DNA from: Rebecca billardiae RCC1528
Lineage: Eukaryota; Haptophyta
NCBI GenBank assembly: GCA_965240325.2
Contig: OZ251225.1
Coordinates: 1,984,001-2,048,000 of the forward strand
Length of the DNA: 64,000 nt
Reading direction: 5' to 3'
The position numbers and the translations under genes were made by a program. Of this stretch, positions 22,032 to 32,616 are shown in pieces (positions within the stretch are counted from its first letter, which is position 1; each line of letters opens with the position of its first letter). The notes below the pieces were generated by a model. It saw nothing but the letters and a program-made list of their open reading frames with translations. It was not told the origin of the DNA and searched no databases.

Positions 22032-22919
22032 ATGATGGGGCGCGACGACGAGGCTGCAGCCGTGGAGTACGCGTGCGGCGACGGCGAGCTCTTTCCGCGC
22101 GAGTGTGCGGAGGACTTTGCCGAGTTTGCGCCCAAGCTCGAGGGCGTGCGCGCCGCTCATGAGCGTGCCAGCGCAGCCGCAGCGACGGCCGCGCCGGGGC
22201 CAGGGCCGGCGGCGCGTCCGGGCACCGGCGCCGGCCGCGCCGGCGCGCGCGGGCACCGGCCCCGCGCCCGCCAGCGCGAGCACCGCCGAGCGAGTCGCCG
22301 CGTTCGGCCTTCCCGCGACGTACGCGCCGCGCTACCGCGTCAACTTTGCGCTCGCGCCCGAGCCGAGCGGCCGGCGGCCGCGCGGTCTGAGCGAGGCGAC
22401 GGCCGCGGCCGCGCGCGAGACGGCGCTGCTGTACGAGGACTTTGCGCAGCGCGCGGGCCTGGAGTCGCTACGCGCGCTGCGCGCCTCGCGCCTCGCTCTG
22501 CCCGTCTCCGCCGCCGAGCCCGCCATACTCTCCGCGGTGCGCGACCACCAAATAGTTATTGTGCAGGCGGAGACGGGCTCTGGAAAATCGACGCAGGTGC
22601 CGCAGATGCTGCTGCGGGCGGGGTACCGCCACGTGGTGCTGACGCAGCCGCGCCGGCTCGCGGCAATCTCGCTCGCGCGGCGCGTCGGCGCCGAGGCCCT
22701 CCGCGAGCCGCGCGGCTCCGTCGGCCACGTCGTCCGCTTCGACTCGACCGCCGGGCCGCGCGCCGCCCTGTGCTTCGTCACGGAGGGGATCCTCCTGCGC
22801 GAGGCGGTGGCGGACCCGGCGCTGCGGCGGCACGAGGTGGTGGTGCTCGACGAGGTGCACGAGCGGCACGTCGCGACCGACCTGCTCCTCGCAGTCTGCC
22901 GCCAGATGCTCGCCCACGC
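22032..22919 (+). pseudogene. DHX34-like helicase 5' fragment, P1
   Basis: Homologous to the first ~310 codons of the intact helicase at 42981-47228. It retains the start (MMGRDDEAAAVEY), Walker A (GETGSGKST), TQPRRLAAISLA and the DEVHERH motif. A frameshift in the Pro/Ala-rich linker near 22225 breaks the frame between the start and the helicase core. Homology stops abruptly after ATGCTCGCCCAC, before motif III, and is replaced by an unrelated tail (22920 to about 23100) shared with fragments P2 and P3. No motifs IV-VI, HA2 or OB regions remain, so it cannot encode an active helicase. Confidence 0.85.
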
Positions 22920-23121
22920 CGGCAGGTGCAGCCGTGCTGCGACTGCAGTAGCCTACCGCAGCACGATGTGGGTGGCCCCTGACCGATGATCGTCAACACG
23001 GCGATGGTCAATGGGCATCACGGCTCTGCTGCAGCCATCATCACGTACTGCTGCATCTAAGCAGACTATGCTGATATGTGCGCGCATATGATGCACTCAG
23101 CACTACGAGCAACTACTGCTA

Positions 23122-24745
23122 ATGGCCCGCGGTGCAGGGCGGAGCGCGCAGCGTGGAGCCCGCACCAGCGGGCCCGAACCACGTTTCAAAAAGATCTTTG
23201 ATCAAGAAAAAAGGGACGGGGGGCGATTTTTAGGGCTGGCGGAGACCGAGTTTCGAGTTTTTGAGATCGCATAGAGAGGTCTATTAGGCCGAAAATAAGC
23301 GCGTCCAGCTCATTCCCTTAAGTAAAGTGCGATCTGGACGTCAGCTGGACGTGACATTAACGTAACGGTTCGTTACGAGCGCGATTTTGTGGGTAGACTC
23401 TCGTTCATGTGTGATAGTTTGCCTCCGCCTTGATGAATATGAACTTGGCTTCGCGGCGGTTGGTATCTAGAGTCTAAAACCCGCAAGCCTTATTGAAAAT
23501 ACCCGCGCAGCTATTCGTTGCCAGCCCATTCCATAGTCACTGACTTACCGAGCTGGCGAGCTCAAAACCTGCCGTCGTCGCAAGGACGACGTGCTGTGCA
23601 GGTTTCTTCTGCTGGGGTGGCGAGCGAGCCTCGACGACTCTTGGTTGGTCCGCAAGGGGGCGCTCGATGGGCAGGTGCGCGTGGCAAGTGCCGAGTGGCG
23701 CCTGGAGCGCGCGTCTGCGGCGGGTCCCGACGGCCGTCGACATCGCGTTCGTGCCCGCTCACTAGTCACTCCGCACGCCCCCGCTGCCGCGCCCTGTCGA
23801 TGCCTGCGCGGCCGGCCGGCGCGCGGCCGCGCCGCCGCCGCCGCAGCCGCCGCCCTGTGTTCGGGCTCTCGCAAGCTCGGGGGCAGCGGCGCATGATGCC
23901 GGACTGATCGATCTCGGAGTCTCCGACTTCACCACACGCCCCCCTTGCCATGCCTCTCCGCCAGGGTCTCCCAGAACTCTTCTTCAGAGCAGGCGCAAGT
24001 CGAACTCGGAACTGGCCGCGGCCCCGCGCGCCGTCGGCTCCCCGTGGCTGTCAGCTCCGCGAGTGGCCTGGGCGCCTGGCGTGCCCAGAGCTGGCCGTGC
24101 CTCTGCGACGCGTGCCGAGCCTGACCGAGGTGTGTCACCCCGTGCACGCGCGGCGCGCGCAAGCACCGGTGCTGCATGGCTGCTCGCACCGTGCTCCCTG
24201 GCTCGCGGTCAGTCAGCTCGGCCGCGTGGTGCCTGGTGTGCACGTAGAGTCGCGCTCATGCGTCGCTCACGCCTCGCGCCCGCCTGTCGGCCGTCGCGCA
24301 GGCGCGCAGGTCGAACCCTACTGACCTGCAGATCATCTACTCCTGCGCTGCTGGCGTCGCGGCGACGACGGTCAGCGGCAGGCCCGAACGAACGGTCGAA
24401 TCCGCGCGGTCCCGCGCCGTCCGGCTCCCTGGCTGTCAGTCAGCTCCGCCGGTGGCCTGGCGTGCAAGAGTCGCGCTCGTGCGTCGATCACGCCGAGTCG
24501 CATCCGCCTGTCGGCCGTCGCGCACGCGCAGGGGGTCAGGTAAGGGCCGTCTGTGATGAGGGCAGCTCGGCCGACGACCGACATCCACACTCGGCGCACG
24601 CCGGCGGCGGCGCGGCGCTGGGGCGGCGCGCCGCTGGATGGAGTCTAGTTACACGTGTACGGGACGACTGCGACGGAGGGTGCACCGCCACCGCGGGCCC
24701 CGAACTACGTTCGTTCTACGGAAAAGGACCGCGGAACGCGGTCAT
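23122..24745 (+). mobile_element. Dispersed element family 1, copy 1
   Basis: About 1.62 kb, present again inverted at 36917-38502 and as a shorter copy at 34474-35229. The left end reads ATGGCCCGCGGTGCAGGGC and the right end ACCGCGGAACGCGGTCAT, with GCCACCGCGGGCCCCGAAC about 65 bp inside. The ends therefore carry imperfect inverted CCGCGG-containing motifs. Just inside the left end is a conserved A-rich stretch (TTTCAAAAAGATCTTTGAT). Internal segments are duplicated (about 24236-24300 and 24463-24535). Its frames are Arg-rich and no transposase is recognisable, so I infer a non-autonomous element. Confidence 0.65.
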
Positions 24746-24747
24746 AT

Positions 24748-24758
24748 GTACTATACTA

Positions 24759-24789
<31 letters not shown>

Positions 24790-24806
24790 ATATATAAATC
24801 TATATT
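24748..24806. repeat. (CTAT)n microsatellite
   Basis: Tandem CTAT/TATC units grading into TA, sitting exactly between dispersed element family 1 copy 1 and family 2 copy a. Confidence 0.9.
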
Positions 24807-25230
24807 ATGGCGCACGGCCCCCCCGAAAGGTCTGAGCGTGAGCGAAAGCCGGGGGGGGCGGCGCACGTGCTCCGCAAAATCAAAAAAGAGGATGCGCGCA
24901 GGATTTGGGGGATTTTTGTAGGTGGATTTAGGTGTGAAATCCGCATTTGACTCGATATCGCTGCTCATGATTGCGTTTGTACTGCTCCTTAATCCTTGGA
25001 TAGTAAGTAATAGAAGAAATCGAACTCGAATACAGGACAAAGACATCTCTAGCTACCTTTCTGATAGTCAAGATTCGCCTGTTGAACAGATTGCAAACAA
25101 GGTCTGAGATATCGAACATTCTTTTGATATTTCGTTCACTCACCTCATATTCATCAAGCGACGCGAGATGTTATTGCGCGGGTAGTCCGAACCGACGTTC
25201 CCGCGCGCTCTCATATCATACGGCTATCGA
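24807..25230 (+). repeat. Dispersed repeat family 2, copy a
   Basis: Begins ATGGCGCACGGCCCCCCC and carries a C7 run, a 26-nt loop and a G8 run that can pair, then CTCCGCAAAATCAAAAAAGA. The same sequence occurs inverted at about 60790-61549, where the runs are expanded. Similarity continues patchily through the segment around 25150-25220 (TTGCGCGGGTAG, CGACGTTCCCGCGCGC). No coding capacity is recognised. Confidence 0.6.
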
Positions 25231-25710
25231 GCTACTGACTTGCTGATATACTCTTGGTCATCTACTGATACGACGTCAATATGCGGGTAGTCAAACCCAA
25301 TAGGCGGGTGCTGGTATCTTTGATTCCGTTCTTTGAAGATCGAGCTACGCGCGCCCGCGCTCGCTCGAAGACTGCCACTGTGCGGGTGGGCTCTCTTCAG
25401 CGAGGTCTGAGATATCGAACATTCTTTTTATATTTCGTTCACTCCTCATATTCCTCAAGCGACGCGAGATGTTATTGCGCGGGTAGTCCGAACCGACGTT
25501 CCCGCGCGCTCTCATATCATACGGCTATCGAGCGCTACTGACTTGCTGATATACTCTTGGTCATCTACTGATACGACGTCAATATGCGGGTGGTCAAACC
25601 CAATAGGCGGGTGAGTGCAGGTTCTTTGATTCCGTTCTTTGAAGATCGAGCTACGCGCGCCCGCGCTCGCTCGAAGACTGCCACTGTGCGGGTGGGCTCT
25701 CTTCAGCGAG
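25101..25710 (+). repeat. Tandem duplication, period about 303 bp
   Basis: Positions 25101-25403 and 25404-25710 are near-identical, both starting GGTCTGAGATATCGAACATT and ending at CTCTTCAGCGAG. A few small indels distinguish them. The first copy overlaps the end of dispersed repeat family 2. Confidence 0.85.
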
Positions 25711-26680
25711 CTCCGCGTTGGCGTGGAGTCAGCGATCAAGCTGAGGTTGCAGCGCGGCAACATCGTGCAGGGTGGGCGGGTACCGACGCCGCGCTTCGCA
25801 CGCCGTCTGCGACGGCATCAAACGCCGCGACCACCGCGGCGCCCGGCCAGCGCGGCAGCGTCGGGCCTGCTGACGGCGGGCGTGACGGTCGGGCGGGCGC
25901 TACTCGGCATCCGGGCGCGGCGGCGAGTGCAGCAGCGGTGGCGGGCGCGGCGGCTGGCAGAGCGCATCTCGCGACGAGGAAATACTCGGCGCGCACGTCA
26001 CGCCGCGCGCGGTATCGATTCGTCGCCCGGCGAGCGCGGCAGCACCGGGCCTGCTGCCATGCGGGCGTGACAGCGGCCGGGCGGGCGCCGCAGCGGTCGG
26101 GCGCTGCGCCTGCGCTGGCGCGGCACTGTGGCGGGCGGAGCGGTGGCAGACGCAGCGGCGGACGCCGCGGCGGCGGGTGCGACTGCGGGCGGAGCGCATC
26201 TCGCGACGAGGAGTTACTCGCCGCGCACGTCACGCTGCGCGCATCTTCGAGTGGTCGCTCCGCAGCGAGTGCGGGCAGCACCGGGCCGCGACAAGAAGAC
26301 GTTCGGTGCGAACTTCATGCCGCGCACATCATCGAGCGGGGGCTGCGGTGCTGCTTCGGCGAGCGCGTCAGCTGCACCTCCGGCCGAGCGACTAGTCGAC
26401 GCAAACGACGACGCGCGACGCATCGAGCTGTTCCGAGCAGCATGCCACTTGGCGCTAGTGGCAGCGGCGGGCTGTACACGCTGACGACGTAGCGAGGCGT
26501 GAGGTGGTGGTCCACGCCACCGTCGTACCGCGTCGCCTCGCGCACCCCGAGCGCGCGCGACGAGCTGTACGGGCTCGGAAGCTGACACCCCGCGCCCGGC
26601 GCCGCGACCGCCGGACCCGCGCAGGCCCGGGGCCCTCTCGGAGAGCTGACTGATTTTCGTCCGCGCGCTTTGCTGACTGG
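25711..26680. other. GC-rich degenerate repeats, no gene called
   Basis: A GC-rich stretch built from partly repeated pieces; GCGCATCTCGCGACGAGGA occurs near 25965 and 26197, each followed by related CGCGCACGTCACGC sequence. Open frames up to 302 codons exist on both strands but are Arg/Ala/Ser-rich with no domain. I see no supported gene. Confidence 0.45.
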
Positions 26681-26747
26681 TTATGGTAGCATCGTGCCGT
26701 GTGATTGGCGGTGAAGCCAACACGACAGCAACTACCAGCCAGAGCCT

Positions 26748-26808
26748 ACCAGGGCCGTGCGCCCTCAACTTCGTTGTTTACTACCCGAAGATCGGCATAG
26801 CCGATCAT
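26748..26808 (+). repeat. 60-bp dispersed inverted repeat, copy 1
   Basis: A segment containing TTCGTTGTTTACTACCCGAA and the small palindrome GATCGGCATAGCCGATC is repeated in reverse at 58659-58721 with almost no change. It abuts a large microsatellite. Confidence 0.8.
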
Positions 26809-26814
26809 ATATAT

Positions 26815-26846
26815 AGAGAGAGAGAGAGAGACTCAGAGAGAGGAGA

Positions 26847-26927
<81 letters not shown>

Positions 26928-26944
26928 AGAGAGAGAGAGAGAGA

Positions 26945-27043
<99 letters not shown>

Positions 27044-27080
27044 TATATATATAGATAGATAGATAGATAGATATATATAT
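26815..27080. repeat. Compound microsatellite (GA)n-(TA)n-(GATA)n
   Basis: Continuous simple sequence: GA repeats to about 26945, TA to about 26994, GATA to about 27041, and mixed TA/GATA after that. Open frames across it (Glu/Arg or Ile/Tyr runs) are artefacts. Confidence 0.95.
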
Positions 27081-27755
27081 GTGGCGTTATTGGCACAATA
27101 ACTGAGTGTCTAAGAGCGACACCAAGATCCGGCTCGCTTGGCATCATCAACCAGCTGTCCGGCCGGGGCGCCCGCCGCCCAGCGCGCGCAGTCCTGGTCG
27201 GACCCCTTTTCGGCAGCCAATCCGGTCGGCACCGGGCACCGCCTGCAGGACTTGCTCGGCGATTCCTGTTCCATCCGAGGCGACTCTTCTGGCCTCGGCG
27301 CGGCTCGGCCCAAGGTACGGGGGCGCCATGACACAAGGCGCCGAGCCGAGCAGGGGGCCCACGACACCGCACGCTACACTCTCCTCCGACCACTCTTGTG
27401 AGCTCGGCACACAGGAGGTGTATACGCTGCTTTGGTAGTCCCCTCTGCTCGGTGAGGTTGCTGCTGTCAGCGCCTCCGCCCTGCAGCGCCGCACCGCAGC
27501 CGCGTCGTCGCTCGTCCGGCATCACATTCTCGTCCAGCAGCTCACGTGCTGCCGCGTCAGCTCCGCGGCGGCGGTTCACTCCTCTCGACCACGGGCAGCT
27601 GCGCCTCCGCACTGCCCGCGCCCGTCGTTCGTTGGTAAAATCCCGACCTATGTAACATGATCGTGTCCCAATCATGATCATCATCGTGGACTGTCCCAAG
27701 ACGCAGTTCACGCCACGACCATCCAGCTCTCGGTCGTGCTCGACGCTTCGAGCGA
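27081..27755. other. No gene recognised between microsatellites
   Basis: Single-copy-looking sequence of moderate GC. Frames on both strands up to about 115 codons show no domain and no consistent splice model. Confidence 0.45.
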
Positions 27756-27756
27756 G

Positions 27757-27778
27757 CAGGGCATGGCGGAGTGGTTAG
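27757..27778 (+). other. tRNA 5'-half-like sequence with A box
   Basis: GGCATGGCGGAGTGGTTAGA matches the 5' half of a Leu/Ser-type tRNA, including the internal promoter A box (TGGCGGAGTGG). The sequence then runs straight into (AT)n and (GATA)n. No B box, anticodon arm or 3' half can be placed after the 240-bp microsatellite. It is probably a truncated tRNA or tRNA-derived repeat end, not a functional gene. Confidence 0.4.
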
Positions 27779-28019
<241 letters not shown>

Positions 28020-28173
28020 AGCATCGTCCGCCCGGACGATCGTTGTGTCGAGCCACCCGTCCGCCGCTCCACTGGCAGCGCTCGGTCTGCTCTCGTCAGC
28101 AGCAGGCGGGAGCAGAGTACTCGACGCGGGATTGCCGCTGAGCAGGCCCTCGGCGGCGCCGCGCCGCGCCGGG

Positions 28174-29889
28174 TCACGCGGCGCACACGGGCGGCGCGAG
28201 CACCATGACGACCGAGCCCGCCGGCGCCCAGCTGCGCGCGGTGCACAGCACGAGCAGCAGCAGTGCCCCCCAGTGCACGTACTCGCTCGCGCGCAGCAGC
28301 CTGAGCATGCTCCACGCGGTGCAGCGCGTGCCCGGCTCGGCGGCGAAGCACGCTAACTCGTCCAGGTCGAGCTCGAGCGAGGGCCCCACCAACCCCACCC
28401 CAGGCCCCACCACGATCACATCCTTGATGCGCAGATTAAACAGCACCACCTCTCGCACGAGCACGCGCAGACACCAGCCTGCCACGCGGCAAACGGCGTA
28501 GTAGTAGTCATGGCCAGCGCGGCCAGAGCAGCTCACATACAGCAGGCCGAAGAGGAACACAGGCCACAGCAAGAAGAAGTCGAGGTTGTGGTCGTTGGGC
28601 GGCACCAGCCACGATGAGCCGCCCGCTGCGTGCTTTATGATGGTCGCCAGCGCAGGCGACTTGGACATGACCTCCAACGGCGCGCCTTGCATCACGCGCA
28701 ACATCACGCGCAATGCGCCCTCCACCACGCGCACTATCGCCCACGCCGCCGGGCGCAAGCCACCGGTGAGCAGGATGCCCAGGATGCGCGCCACAGCCTC
28801 GAGCCACAGGAGGTCGTCGAGTCTGGTCAGAAAGAAGCGCGCGCAAGCGAGGGCGTTGCGCAGGAACAGTGCGTACGACAGGTCGTTCGCCGCGCGCCGC
28901 ACCTCCGGGCTCGGCGGATGCAGCTCGAGGAGCGCGTGCACGAGCGCGCCCTCCGCGCGCGGCGCGAGCTCCGTCAGCTGCTGCGCTGCGACGAATGTGG
29001 GCCAATGCGGCGGTATGAGGCTTGGCGGCGGGAGGCGCCAGCAGTACAGCTCGGCGTTGAGGATGAGCCGATCGAGGAGCTTGCACGCGACGACCTGCAA
29101 GTCGTCATCGGTCGGGTGCCGCGCCATCGCCGCCGTCACGCGGTCCCCCACGCCCGCCCGCAGCGCGAGCGCGGCGCGGCCGGGCGCGTCATCCAGCCAG
29201 TCCCCCTGACCAATCAGATCGGCCGCGGCGTCGCATGCGTCCAGGAGAAGGGACTCGCTGTGGGCGTGCTCGGCCATGGCGTGCACGAGGGCGGGGAGCG
29301 CGCACGCGCGCGCCGCGGCCTGCCGCCGCGTGCGACCCGCCCAGCCCGCGCCCGCGCCGCACAGCGTGCGCAGCAGCCGGCACGCCCATCTCACAGTCTG
29401 AATGTTGCCCGGGTGCTGCCGCAGCGCGCGCGCCGCATGGTCCGTCATGCCCGCGCGGTGCGCGCGCCGCTTGCGCCCGAGCGCGCGCGCGTCGCGCCCG
29501 TGGCAGATGTAGAAGGCCGAGGCGCATGCCGACGCCTGCACGCGCCACGAGCCCGGGTGCTGCCGCATGGCGCACTCGATCGCTTCGAGAACGCTCGCCT
29601 CGGCGGCGACGTCGCTGTGCTAAGAGCCGTCGGGCGTGTCGTCGTTGCACAGGCATTCGGCGAGCTCGCACGCGGCACGCACAACGCGCCTCGAGGTGAC
29701 GTGCTCGTTGGTCACCCTCGCCACCATTCCGAACACGCCGAACTCGACGGCGAGCCGCCTGTTCACGATCGCGGCCTCGCTCGTGCCGCGGCAGAGCTGC
29801 GTGACGGCCGTGCACGCCTCGTCCGCGCCCTCGGCGTGCGCGGGGATGGCCTGCATGGCCGCGTACACCTGGTCGGGCGAGACGTCCAT
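28174..29889 (-). CDS. ARM-like helical repeat protein with an in-frame TAG
   Basis: One continuous frame from ATG 29889 (MDVSPDQVYAAM) to a stop at 28174, interrupted by one TAG at 29620-29622. Frame and character continue across the stop: LAECLCNDDTPDGS before it, HSDVAAEASVLEAIECAMRQ after it. Without it the product would be about 571 residues. The first 300 residues show armadillo/HEAT-like helical units (VLEAIECAMRQHPGSWRVQA and MTDHAARALRQHPGNIQTVR resemble each other). The last 200 are more hydrophobic, with possible membrane segments (FFLLWPVFLFGLLYV; WGALLLLVLCT). No precise family. Alternatives are a pseudogene, a sequencing error, read-through, or two transcripts, the second starting at ATG 29568. 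A 31-nt intron removing the stop would break frame. Divergent from ferroportin. Confidence 0.55.
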
Positions 29890-30172
29890 GCCGCCGCGCA
29901 CGCCGCTCAGCGCGGCCCAGCCTTGATGCCGCGCCGCCGCCCGCGGTCGCGGCCCCGGCGCGAACGCAGGCAGGCGAGCCGGATGGCAGGTGACACAGCG
30001 GCACAGCGCGCCGCGCGGGCGCTTTGCGCCCTGCTGCTGAGCCGAACCGGACTTTCAACTTGCGCTCCGCTGCGGCCAGCTCTGCAAGACTTGCTTGCTG
30101 CACAGGCAGGGTGGACGTCTTGCACCCAGCCGCCGAGCACCTTCATACAGCGTGCGTCGTCCTTCCGGCGCG
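29890..30172. promoter_or_regulatory. Divergent upstream region, ARM-like gene / ferroportin
   Basis: 283 bp between inferred start codons. GC-rich, no TATA-like box noticed. The ARM-like frame stays open for some codons upstream of its ATG, so part of this may be coding or an intron acceptor for a missing first exon. Confidence 0.4.
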
Positions 30173-32017
30173 ATGCCGACGGATGAGGAGCACGCGGGCG
30201 TGCTCGCGCTGTACGTGGCGCACTTTGTCGGCGCGTGGGGCGACCGCATGTGGCAGTTCGCCACGCCCATCCTCTTCGTCGACATCTTTGGCGACACGCT
30301 GCTGCCGTCCGCGCTGTACGCGATCTGCGTCTACTCGTGCTGCGTGCTGTGCGTGCCCGCGGTCGGCGCGTGGGTCGACCGGAGCGAGCGGCTATGGGTC
30401 GTGCAGCTCGCGATCGCCGTGGATAACGCGTGCGTCCTCGCCACCAGCGCGCTCCTCGCGCTCCTCGCGCTGTGCATGCTTGGCGAGGGCGGCGGCGGCG
30501 CTCCAGCGGACGCGTATGATGATGTGGCCGCCACGCCCGCATCGCTGCCGCCACGCGCGCTCGGACTGTACGCGCTGGTCGTGCTCCTCGGCTGCGTGGG
30601 TGAGGCGATGAACCAGGCGCAGAACCTCGCGATCGAGCGCGACTGGGTCGTGCAGATCTGCGGCGCCGACTCGGCGCGGCTCGGCGGCCTGAACACCGTC
30701 ATGCAGCGGATCGACCTCGTCGCGAAGGTGCTGGCGCCCGCGCTGGTGGGCGTGGCGCTGCAGCTCTCGCCGGACGCGCGGCTCGAGCGCGTGCTCGTCG
30801 GCGCCGCCCTCCTTGGCGGCTGGGCCGCGCTCGCCCTGCCGCTCGAGCTGTGCCTCGCTCTGCGCGTGTACTCGAGGCACGAGGCCGCGCTCGCGTGCAA
30901 GGAACATGAGCACCACGGAGGGCTCGTGCACGCGCACCGGTGGGGCGCGCGCGTGCACGCGCACCCCGAGCTGCCGGGTGGCGGGCTCGGCGGTGCCGAG
31001 TCGGGCGGGGAGGCGGCGCGCGACGCGCGGCACACGCACGGCGACGGCACCGAGCACGCGCACTGCGCCGGCCACGTCGAGCACGTGCACGTGGTGGACA
31101 CTTCCCGGAACCTTCCGATCGTGCTGGTGCGCGATGGCGCGGCCGGCGCGGGCGCGCGCTGCTGCGCCGATGGCGCGCGGAGCGCAGGCGCGGCGTGCGC
31201 CCGGGCGTGCCATCCGGCGGCCGCGTGCGCCGCTGCCGCGCGCCGCCTGGAGCTGTATGCGCGCCACCCGGTCGCCGGCGCGAGCGTCGCCATCTCTCTG
31301 CTCTACTCGACTGTGCTCGACAACGGTGCGCTCATGACGGCGTACCTGCAGTGGCGCCGCGTGCCGCCGGCGCTGCTCGGCGGCTCGCGCGCGGCGGGCG
31401 CGGCGTTCGGGCTGGCGGGCACGTTCGCGTTCCCGCGCGTGACCGCGCGCTTTGGCGGGCGGTTCGAGCGCACCGGGCTCGTGGCCATCTGGTCGTTCTG
31501 GCTGTGCATCGCGCCGGTCGGCGCGGCGTTCGCGCTCGGAGGCGGGCTGTCCGCCGCGGCGGACTACGTACTCCTCGGCTGCGTCGTGGCCTCGCGCGCG
31601 GCGCTGTGGACCTTCGACCTCGCGGAGACGCAGGTGATGCAGGAGCGCGTGCAGCCGCGGCTCCGCGGCACGCTCAACGGCGTGCAGACCTCGCTGTGCC
31701 AGGGCTGCTATGTCCTCGTCATGCTCGCCGGCGCCGCGTGCCATCGGCCCGCCCAGTTTGGGCTGCTGGTCGGCTGGAGCGTGGCGGCTGTGCTGCTCGC
31801 GGCGCTCACGTACACGCGCTGGTACCTGATGCAGGGGAGAACGGGCGGCGCGCTCGGCGAGGCGGCGCCGCCGCTGCTCGACGCTGACGCGGCGGCAGAG
31901 GCGGATGCCGCTACCCGCGATACCGCGGAGCCACGCGCGCTGCCACCGGCAGCCCCGCGGCCGGGCGACGAATCGGACGATGATGAGCATCATCTGACCA
32001 GCACGCAGCCTGAATGA
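30173..32017 (+). CDS. SLC40A1: Ferroportin (SLC40-type iron exporter)
   Basis: Intronless, 614 residues from ATG 30173. Ferroportins export Fe2+ across plasma or vacuolar membranes. Family signatures are clear: AWGDRMWQFATPILFVDIFG at about residues 20-40 (the animal GDRMW motif in helix 1), VDRSERLWVVQ after helix 2, AIERDWVVQICG near 152, RIDLVAKVLAPALVG near 180, and near 480-505 DLAETQVMQERV then RGTLNGVQTSL. Ten to twelve membrane segments are evident. The central loop (about residues 244-310) is His-rich with repeated HxH and EHEHH motifs, a plausible metal-sensing or metal-holding loop, and is followed by a Cys/Ala-rich stretch. Transport direction and membrane are inferred from family. 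Length is slightly above the animal protein because of this loop and a 55-residue acidic tail. Confidence 0.9.
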   Translation: MPTDEEHAGVLALYVAHFVGAWGDRMWQFATPILFVDIFGDTLLPSALYAICVYSCCVLCVPAVGAWVDRSERLWVVQLAIAVDNACVLATSALLALLALCMLGEGGGGAPADAYDDVAATPASLPPRALGLYALVVLLGCVGEAMNQAQNLAIERDWVVQICGADSARLGGLNTVMQRIDLVAKVLAPALVGVALQLSPDARLERVLVGAALLGGWAALALPLELCLALRVYSRHEAALACKEHEHHGGLVHAHRWGARVHAHPELPGGGLGGAESGGEAARDARHTHGDGTEHAHCAGHVEHVHVVDTSRNLPIVLVRDGAAGAGARCCADGARSAGAACARACHPAAACAAAARRLELYARHPVAGASVAISLLYSTVLDNGALMTAYLQWRRVPPALLGGSRAAGAAFGLAGTFAFPRVTARFGGRFERTGLVAIWSFWLCIAPVGAAFALGGGLSAAADYVLLGCVVASRAALWTFDLAETQVMQERVQPRLRGTLNGVQTSLCQGCYVLVMLAGAACHRPAQFGLLVGWSVAAVLLAALTYTRWYLMQGRTGGALGEAAPPLLDADAAAEADAATRDTAEPRALPPAAPRPGDESDDDEHHLTSTQPE

Positions 32018-32616
32018 TGCCCCCCAGCGCAGATCGGAGCAGTTGCTAAGCGACTCACGCAGTGACGCCGGAGATGCAGTAAAGTCTCCGCCGCGTCTTG
32101 CCTGAGTGCCTGACTCTGGCCGATTGATGTGGACAGTATAAGTACTTGCCTCCGCAGGCGAGCAGCGGCGCGCAGTTTACGCCGGGCATGTGGACCTGCC
32201 CACCCTTCATCTTCCAGTTCTTCCCTTCGGCTGGGGCTCGATCAGTCGACGTGGCGTCGCTCACAGCGCAGGCAGGTGTTTGGCGCGGCTGCACTCTCGA
32301 GGTGGCTGGGATACAACATCCAGGTGCAGCACCCTCCCCGTGTGGTGTCAGAGCGCGCTCCCGAGCGCGTGCCTCCGAGCGCGGGGCGGCCGCTTGCTGC
32401 AATGGCCGCCTCGATGAGGTGCGGCAACGCGCCCCTCACCTGCCTGCGCCGGTCTGTTTTGTGGCGGTGTCTTTGTGCAGTGTTGGATGGCGTCAATCAC
32501 GCCTTAACCAAGTGTGCACGTTAAAACATAGTAAACTGTAACGGTCATCCGATTCCGAATCATCGGGCGGATTCCGTAACGGGAAACGTTCGTCTGCTGT
32601 CCTCTGTTGGCGTGTG
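32018..32616. other. Intergenic region ferroportin / MFS-like gene
   Basis: Both neighbours are on the plus strand. It contains one copy of a dispersed 58-bp repeat (32483-32540) about 75 bp upstream of the next start codon. Frames of up to 131 codons on the plus strand have no domain. Confidence 0.5.
32483..32540 (+). repeat. 58-bp dispersed repeat, copy 1
   Basis: Starts TTGGATGGCGTCAATCACGC and ends CATAGTAAACTGTA. A near-identical copy lies at 62813-62871. The last ~28 bp also recur, diverged, inverted near 8502-8526 and 60672-60700. Confidence 0.8.

Noticed and set aside
22032-22989. A functional short helicase gene
   Set aside because: A frameshift separates the start from the core, and motifs III-VI are absent.
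25584-26492. 302-codon plus-strand frame and 181-codon minus-strand frame
   Set aside because: Both are Arg/Ala/Ser-rich frames through degenerate repeats; no domain or splice support.
29589-29622. A 31-nt intron that would remove the in-frame TAG
   Set aside because: Far shorter than the window's other introns and its removal breaks the reading frame.
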